NCBI GenBank assembly: GCA_031266385.1
Contig: JAISBC010000001.1
Coordinates: 1-9,573, forward strand
Length of the DNA: 9,573 nucleotides
DNA from: Holosporales bacterium
GTDB taxonomy: Bacteria > Pseudomonadota > Alphaproteobacteria > RUG11792
Direction of reading: 5' to 3'
In this document: positions 6,686 through 9,573 of the stretch, piece by piece
How the letters are laid out: every line of letters starts with the position of its first letter
Position numbering within the stretch: position 1 is the first letter of the stretch
Position numbers and translations under genes: made by a program
The notes under the pieces: model-generated
Told to the model about the DNA's origin: nothing
Databases searched by the model: none
What the model saw: the letters and a program-made list of their open reading frames with translations, nothing else

Positions 6686-6705
6686 AAAAGTGTTTCCTTC
6701 GATCA

Positions 6706-7065
6706 TCATTCGGAGTGAAGATTTCCCAGAATATGAACGTGCATATGCATTACTTGTTGCCTTTCGAGTGAGCGGTATTCGAACGCTCCGGCATTAGAGA
6801 TCAGTTTAAATCCACCGATGTTTAGTTGCATCATCTCAATAATCTTAGATAATCCGCTATGAAAATCGATTATCTCTTCTGGAGATGCGTTCGTAGCAAA
6901 ATCATTGTAATCGACATAATTTCCTTTTGGAATCATGAGGATGTGGACCGGAGCCCTGGGTGCTATATCGTGAATTGCCAGGTAGTGCTCTCCCTCCAAA
7001 ACGATATTAGCATCTATTAATTTATGAATTATTTTATAAAACACATTGTTCGTATCGTATTGCAT
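6706..7065 (-). CDS. HIT-family (HinT-like) nucleotide hydrolase
   Basis: A histidine-triad protein of 119 aa, the same length as E. coli HinT. This branch usually hydrolyses purine nucleoside phosphoramidates and aminoacyl-adenylates in the cytoplasm as a dimer. The triad HMHVH is at residues 107-111, with H109 the expected nucleophile. The N-terminal block NNVFYKII, the LAIHDIAPRAPVHILMIPK stretch (29-47) and SNAG at 90-93 are family hallmarks. A longer frame opens at 7128, but ATG 7065 is preferred: TAGGAGAA lies 6 nt upstream and the homology starts there. It sits 35 nt after fabH and 33 nt before ileS. Since HinT proteins can act on aminoacyl-AMP, the link with an aminoacyl-tRNA synthetase is suggestive, though only inference. 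Confidence 0.92.
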   Translation of the reverse strand: MQYDTNNVFYKIIHKLIDANIVLEGEHYLAIHDIAPRAPVHILMIPKGNYVDYNDFATNASPEEIIDFHSGLSKIIEMMQLNIGGFKLISNAGAFEYRSLERQQVMHMHVHILGNLHSE

Positions 7066-7088
7066 ACCAATTCTCCTATACTTTTTAA

Positions 7089-7102
7089 GAGCAAAGTTGC
7101 TC
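7089..7102 (-). repeat. Short hairpin between fabH and the HIT gene
   Basis: GAGCAA (minus strand) and TTGCTC are exact reverse complements around CT, at 7102-7089, and overlap the fabH TGA stop. The sequence after it (TTAAAAAG) has no U-tract, so it is not a terminator. It may mark an RNA processing or stability site within the operon. Confidence 0.25.
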
Positions 7103-8060
7103 AATATCTTAGTATCGCCGATCCCCAAACCAGCCCAGCCCCGAGGGCTGTCAGCAGGATCGTATGACCTCGCTTAATCTTGCCGTTCTCGATTCCATAC
7201 CCCATCGCGAGTGGTATCGATGCAGACGATGTATTCGCATGTTCATTCGTTGTGATGATCATTTTTTCGGTTGGAAAATTTTTCATTTTACATAAAGATT
7301 CCAGGATTCTGCGGTTAGCTTGATGAGGAATTATCCAGTCGATATCATCGAATGTCATGTTATTTTCAGTTAAAATTTCTGATACCGATTGATCCATATA
7401 TTCGATCGCATATTTGAAGACTGATCGACCTTTCATGGTCGTATACCCTCTGTGACCATTCTGTGGGCCGCTATGGGCGAGGATGCTATCATGTTTTTCC
7501 TTTGATCCGTCGGTATATAGCTTCGTCGCGATGAGCCCCTGATGATCATCCTCTGATGATTGTAGGAGGAGGGCCCCCGCTCCATCTCCGAACAGAACGC
7601 AGGTCGAACGATCTGTCCAATCGACGAAACGGGAGAGAGTTTCGCAGCATACCAGCAATATATTGTTCAGATTTGATCCCTTGATTAGGCTATCCGCGAT
7701 GGCCAGACTATAAATGAATCCAGCGCAGGCGGCCCCAACGTCGAAGGCAAAGGCTTTCGTTGCTCCTATTTCTCCCTGAATCCTGGCTCCACATGATGGA
7801 AAGTGGCGATCCGCCGTCGTCGTCGAGACTATTATTGCCTCCAGCTTTGCTGGATCAAAATCAGCCTGTTCAATGGCCTTTTTCGCGGCTATGATCCCCA
7901 GATCGGAAGCAAATTCGCCATCTGAGACTAGGTGACGCCTCTCGATACCAGTTCTCGTAAAAATCCATTCGTGTGATGTATCGAGGGTATCTGATAGATC
8001 GTCGTTGGTAACCACCTTCGATGGTAAATGCGTCGCGATGCTGTTTATTACCGTCTTCAT
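7101..8060 (-). CDS. fabH: 3-oxoacyl-ACP synthase III (beta-ketoacyl-ACP synthase III)
   Basis: This cytoplasmic thiolase-fold enzyme starts type II fatty acid synthesis by condensing acetyl-CoA (or another primer) with malonyl-ACP. The 319-aa product (E. coli 317) has the full catalytic triad. The nucleophile is C112 in VGAACAGF, with H246 in IIPHQAN and N276 in EHANTSSAS. The N-terminal TSHEWIFTRTGIERR block (28-42) and the GDGAGA loop (158-163) are also canonical, as is the C-terminal GAGLVWGSA. Its ATG overlaps the plsX stop (ATGA), and no good ribosome binding site is seen upstream, so translation is probably coupled to plsX. Primer preference (straight or branched) cannot be read from the sequence. 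Confidence 0.96.
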   Translation of the reverse strand: MKTVINSIATHLPSKVVTNDDLSDTLDTSHEWIFTRTGIERRHLVSDGEFASDLGIIAAKKAIEQADFDPAKLEAIIVSTTTADRHFPSCGARIQGEIGATKAFAFDVGAACAGFIYSLAIADSLIKGSNLNNILLVCCETLSRFVDWTDRSTCVLFGDGAGALLLQSSEDDHQGLIATKLYTDGSKEKHDSILAHSGPQNGHRGYTTMKGRSVFKYAIEYMDQSVSEILTENNMTFDDIDWIIPHQANRRILESLCKMKNFPTEKMIITTNEHANTSSASIPLAMGYGIENGKIKRGHTILLTALGAGLVWGSAILRY

Positions 8061-9079
8061 ACTGCCGTTTTGAGAGAGGCCAATACCTCAGTCATACTCG
8101 GAATGAAATTGGATTTGGCGAACGTCACGGCCGCCGAGATAGCATTCGCCAATCCGAAAGCATCGGCTCCTCCATGACTTTTTATCGCGACCTTTCTGAG
8201 GCCGAGGAGCGGGGCCCCGTTATGCCGGCTCGGATCCAACGAATTCCTAATCGAGATCATCATCCCTCGACAGAGGAAGCATCCTAGCTTACAGATAAGA
8301 CTTTTGTCGATTTCCTCTTTGGCGAGGTGTAGGAGATATCTTATTGTGCCTTCCATCGTCTTCAGCGAGATATTCCCAGAAAATCCATCGGTTACGATGA
8401 CATCTGATGTCCCCTTCGAGATGTCGGTCCCCTCGATGAACCCAACGAAATTGATGTTACCATTATTCTCCAGAATTTTATAAGCCTCATCTAGGGTATC
8501 AGTCCCCTTCGAGCGTTCCGTCCCGATATTGAGGAGGGCTACCGACGGGCTCTCGATATCGAGAAGAATTTTCGCGGCCGCTGAGCCCATCGCGGCGAAC
8601 TGAGCGAGTTGAGTCGCCGAGCAATCGGTATTGGCGCCGAGATCGAGCATGACACTCCTGCCCCTAATATTTGGGATGATGCTGACAAGGGCCGGCCTGC
8701 TAATATCTGAGATCATCCCGATAATGATTTTCGCGAGGGCCATGAAGGCCCCAGTATTCCCGGATGATACTACGACATCCGCCCGATCGAGAGCGACGTG
8801 GGAAATTGCCTCGAACATGCTAGTCCCGCCACCTTTCTTGATGGCGATTGATGGGCGTTCTTCGGATGAAATCGTCCGATCTCCCGTATCATGGAGGGTA
8901 CACAAATCAGAAGGAAAATCGCCCAGTTTAGAGATGGCGGCCTCGATGGGAGCGATATTACCGAAAAGATCGAAGGAAATGTCAGTCGGACGATTATCCA
9001 GGCAAAAACGACGAATTCCAGCGACGTTGGAGTCAACCCCGAGATCACCTCCCATCATATCGACGGCAACCCTAACCAT
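8057..9079 (-). CDS. plsX: Phosphate acyltransferase PlsX
   Basis: PlsX converts acyl-ACP and phosphate to acyl-phosphate, the donor PlsY uses to acylate glycerol-3-phosphate in phospholipid synthesis. It is soluble but works at the membrane surface. The 340-aa product (E. coli 356, B. subtilis 333) starts with the hallmark VRVAVDMMGGD. It continues with SSGNTGAFMALA, MLDLGANTDC, LLNIGTERSKG, FVGFIEG and VTDGFSGN, all in family order. I chose ATG 9079; a GTG directly before it (9080-9082) is in frame but GGTGAG overlaps it and serves as the ribosome binding site. It lies 49 nt after rpmF, behind a possible attenuator, and overlaps fabH. Confidence 0.96.
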   Translation of the reverse strand: MVRVAVDMMGGDLGVDSNVAGIRRFCLDNRPTDISFDLFGNIAPIEAAISKLGDFPSDLCTLHDTGDRTISSEERPSIAIKKGGGTSMFEAISHVALDRADVVVSSGNTGAFMALAKIIIGMISDISRPALVSIIPNIRGRSVMLDLGANTDCSATQLAQFAAMGSAAAKILLDIESPSVALLNIGTERSKGTDTLDEAYKILENNGNINFVGFIEGTDISKGTSDVIVTDGFSGNISLKTMEGTIRYLLHLAKEEIDKSLICKLGCFLCRGMMISIRNSLDPSRHNGAPLLGLRKVAIKSHGGADAFGLANAISAAVTFAKSNFIPSMTEVLASLKTAV

Positions 9080-9092
9080 CACTCACCACGGC

Positions 9093-9123
9093 AAAAAAAG
9101 AACACTCCACAGAACTGGAACGC
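9093..9123 (-). terminator. Possible attenuator between rpmF and plsX
   Basis: On the minus strand GCGTTCCA (9123-9116) pairs with TGGAGTGT (9109-9102) around a 6-nt loop: eight pairs, three of them G-T wobbles. After two bases a run of seven T follows (9099-9093). This is the layout of an intrinsic terminator, but the stem is weak. Partial termination would leave abundant rpmF mRNA and less plsX-fabH mRNA, which fits the different amounts of L32 and PlsX a cell needs. Confidence 0.4.
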
Positions 9124-9128
9124 TGAGG

Positions 9129-9320
9129 CTACACTAGGCCAGCCTGATTGCCGGTTTTCGTATTCCGACCGTTATAGGTATTACAAAACTTACAGATGTT
9201 ATGCTGCATGATGGCCCGACCACAATTATCACAGAAAGCGACGGTAACGGGTGTATCAAAATCATGAGACCTCCTCATTCCTCTCTTTGATTTCGAAGTC
9301 TTCTTCTTTGGGACGGCCAT
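9129..9320 (-). CDS. rpmF: 50S ribosomal protein L32
   Basis: bL32 is a small structural protein of the large ribosomal subunit. The 63-aa product (E. coli 57) begins MAVPKKKTSKSKRGMRRSHD, the nearly invariant basic N-terminus. It then shows a four-cysteine zinc ribbon, C30/C33 (CDNC) and C43/C46 (CKFC), so this is the zinc-binding form. The ribosome binding site is poor: no purine-rich block stands in the 15 nt before the ATG. It opens the minus-strand rpmF-plsX-fabH-HIT-ileS cluster; rpmF next to plsX is a widely conserved pairing. A candidate promoter lies about 40-65 nt upstream. Confidence 0.97.
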   Translation of the reverse strand: MAVPKKKTSKSKRGMRRSHDFDTPVTVAFCDNCGRAIMQHNICKFCNTYNGRNTKTGNQAGLV

Positions 9321-9358
9321 TATCGAGCAACCACAGATAACCCACTACAACTCCGCTC

Positions 9359-9387
9359 ATTGTTACATAATAACATTTACACGTCAA
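9359..9387 (-). promoter_or_regulatory. Candidate sigma-70 promoter for the rpmF cluster
   Basis: Read on the minus strand, TTGACG (9387-9382) is followed after exactly 17 nt by AACAAT (9364-9359). The -35 matches 5 of 6 and the -10 matches 4 of 6 consensus bases. Transcription would start near 9352, leaving a leader of about 30 nt before rpmF. A 5-bp inverted repeat, TGTTA-CATAA-TAACA (9361-9375), covers the -10 and part of the spacer and could be an operator. Confidence 0.42.
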
Positions 9388-9483
9388 GAGGGCGCAGGTC
9401 TGCATCTCAGCACCACACAAGTTATGGGTTTTCTGATGTTTAAAGGATAAAATACCCCACCCCCTGAATCATTTAAAAAGGTT

Positions 9484-9521
9484 ATAATCCACGCTTACGT
9501 TATCAGATAGTATTATCCACG
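9484..9521 (+). repeat. Paired ATnATCCACGnTTA direct repeat
   Basis: ATAATCCACGCTTA (9484-9497) and ATTATCCACGTTTA (9512-9525) agree at 12 of 14 positions and start 28 nt apart. The core TTATCCACG of the second copy differs by one base from the E. coli DnaA box TTATCCACA; the first copy (TAATCCACG) differs by two. They lie about 165-205 nt upstream of rpmF, in a stretch without any gene I can identify up to the window end. Confidence 0.4.
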
Positions 9522-9573
9522 TTTAATCTGTACACATATTAGAGAGGTACAACGGATTGAGAAGATGAGTTGA

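Noticed and set aside
8631..9137. A 168-codon open frame on the plus strand opposite plsX
   Set aside because: plsX is unmistakable on the other strand; the composition (many Ser, Pro, Arg, Ile) is that of an antisense frame.
9262..9360. A 32-codon minus-strand frame (MSGVVVGYLWLL...) overlapping the rpmF start
   Set aside because: No ribosome binding site, and its ATG falls within the probable -10 element; it overlaps well-supported rpmF in another frame.
9321..9573. A possible tRNA, or the end of a DUF177-type gene upstream of rpmF
   Set aside because: No T-loop GGTTCRA or cloverleaf arms are visible, and all three minus-strand frames entering from the right edge stop quickly without a recognisable C-terminus.
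1..9573. CRISPR array, toxin-antitoxin pair, prophage or defence genes
   Set aside because: No regularly spaced repeats, no small paired genes of that type and no integrase or phage-like products on either strand.

Overview
The window is about 9.6 kb of bacterial chromosome, most likely from an alphaproteobacterium. The basis for this is a six-domain ribosomal protein S1 ending in a LGDILG-type tail, an HIT protein that reads like the alphaproteobacterial form, and the rpmF-plsX-fabH order. An AT-rich spacer with a decayed IS630 copy, and a bacterial-type (not Rickettsia-type) isoleucyl-tRNA synthetase, would suit a host-associated member such as Holosporales. That narrower placement is inference and cannot be settled here.

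Layout, left to right. Positions 1-105 may hold the 5' end of an unrecognised minus-strand gene that leaves the window. Positions about 106-253 are the leader of rpsA, with several overlapping TGGC/GCCA inverted repeats. rpsA (254-1969, +) is followed 25 nt later by a 90-aa SemiSWEET-type sugar transporter (1995-2267, +). That gene meets, with no spacer at all, the stop codon of a 371-aa predicted exported protein of unknown function (2268-3383, -). This protein carries a CxxCH motif near its N-terminus and a His cluster. The spacer at 3384-3855 holds a candidate promoter with a 5' hairpin, AT-rich repeats, an unusual G-run and a short frameshifted remnant of an IS630-family transposase.

The right half is one minus-strand cluster, transcribed in the order rpmF (L32), plsX, fabH, an HIT-family hydrolase, ileS. 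plsX and fabH overlap by ATGA. PlsX makes acyl-phosphate for phospholipid synthesis and FabH starts fatty acid elongation, so the cluster links lipid synthesis to ribosome and translation components. A candidate promoter (TTGACG-17-AACAAT) lies before rpmF. A hairpin plus T7 tract between rpmF and plsX may attenuate transcription so that more L32 than PlsX is made.

No CRISPR array, rRNA, tRNA, intact mobile element or defence system is visible. The core genes are ordinary. The items most worth a second look are the 371-aa CxxCH protein, the RNA structures around rpsA and rpmF, a mini-ORF overlapping the ileS start, and the zero-gap convergent junction carrying a 10-bp inverted repeat.
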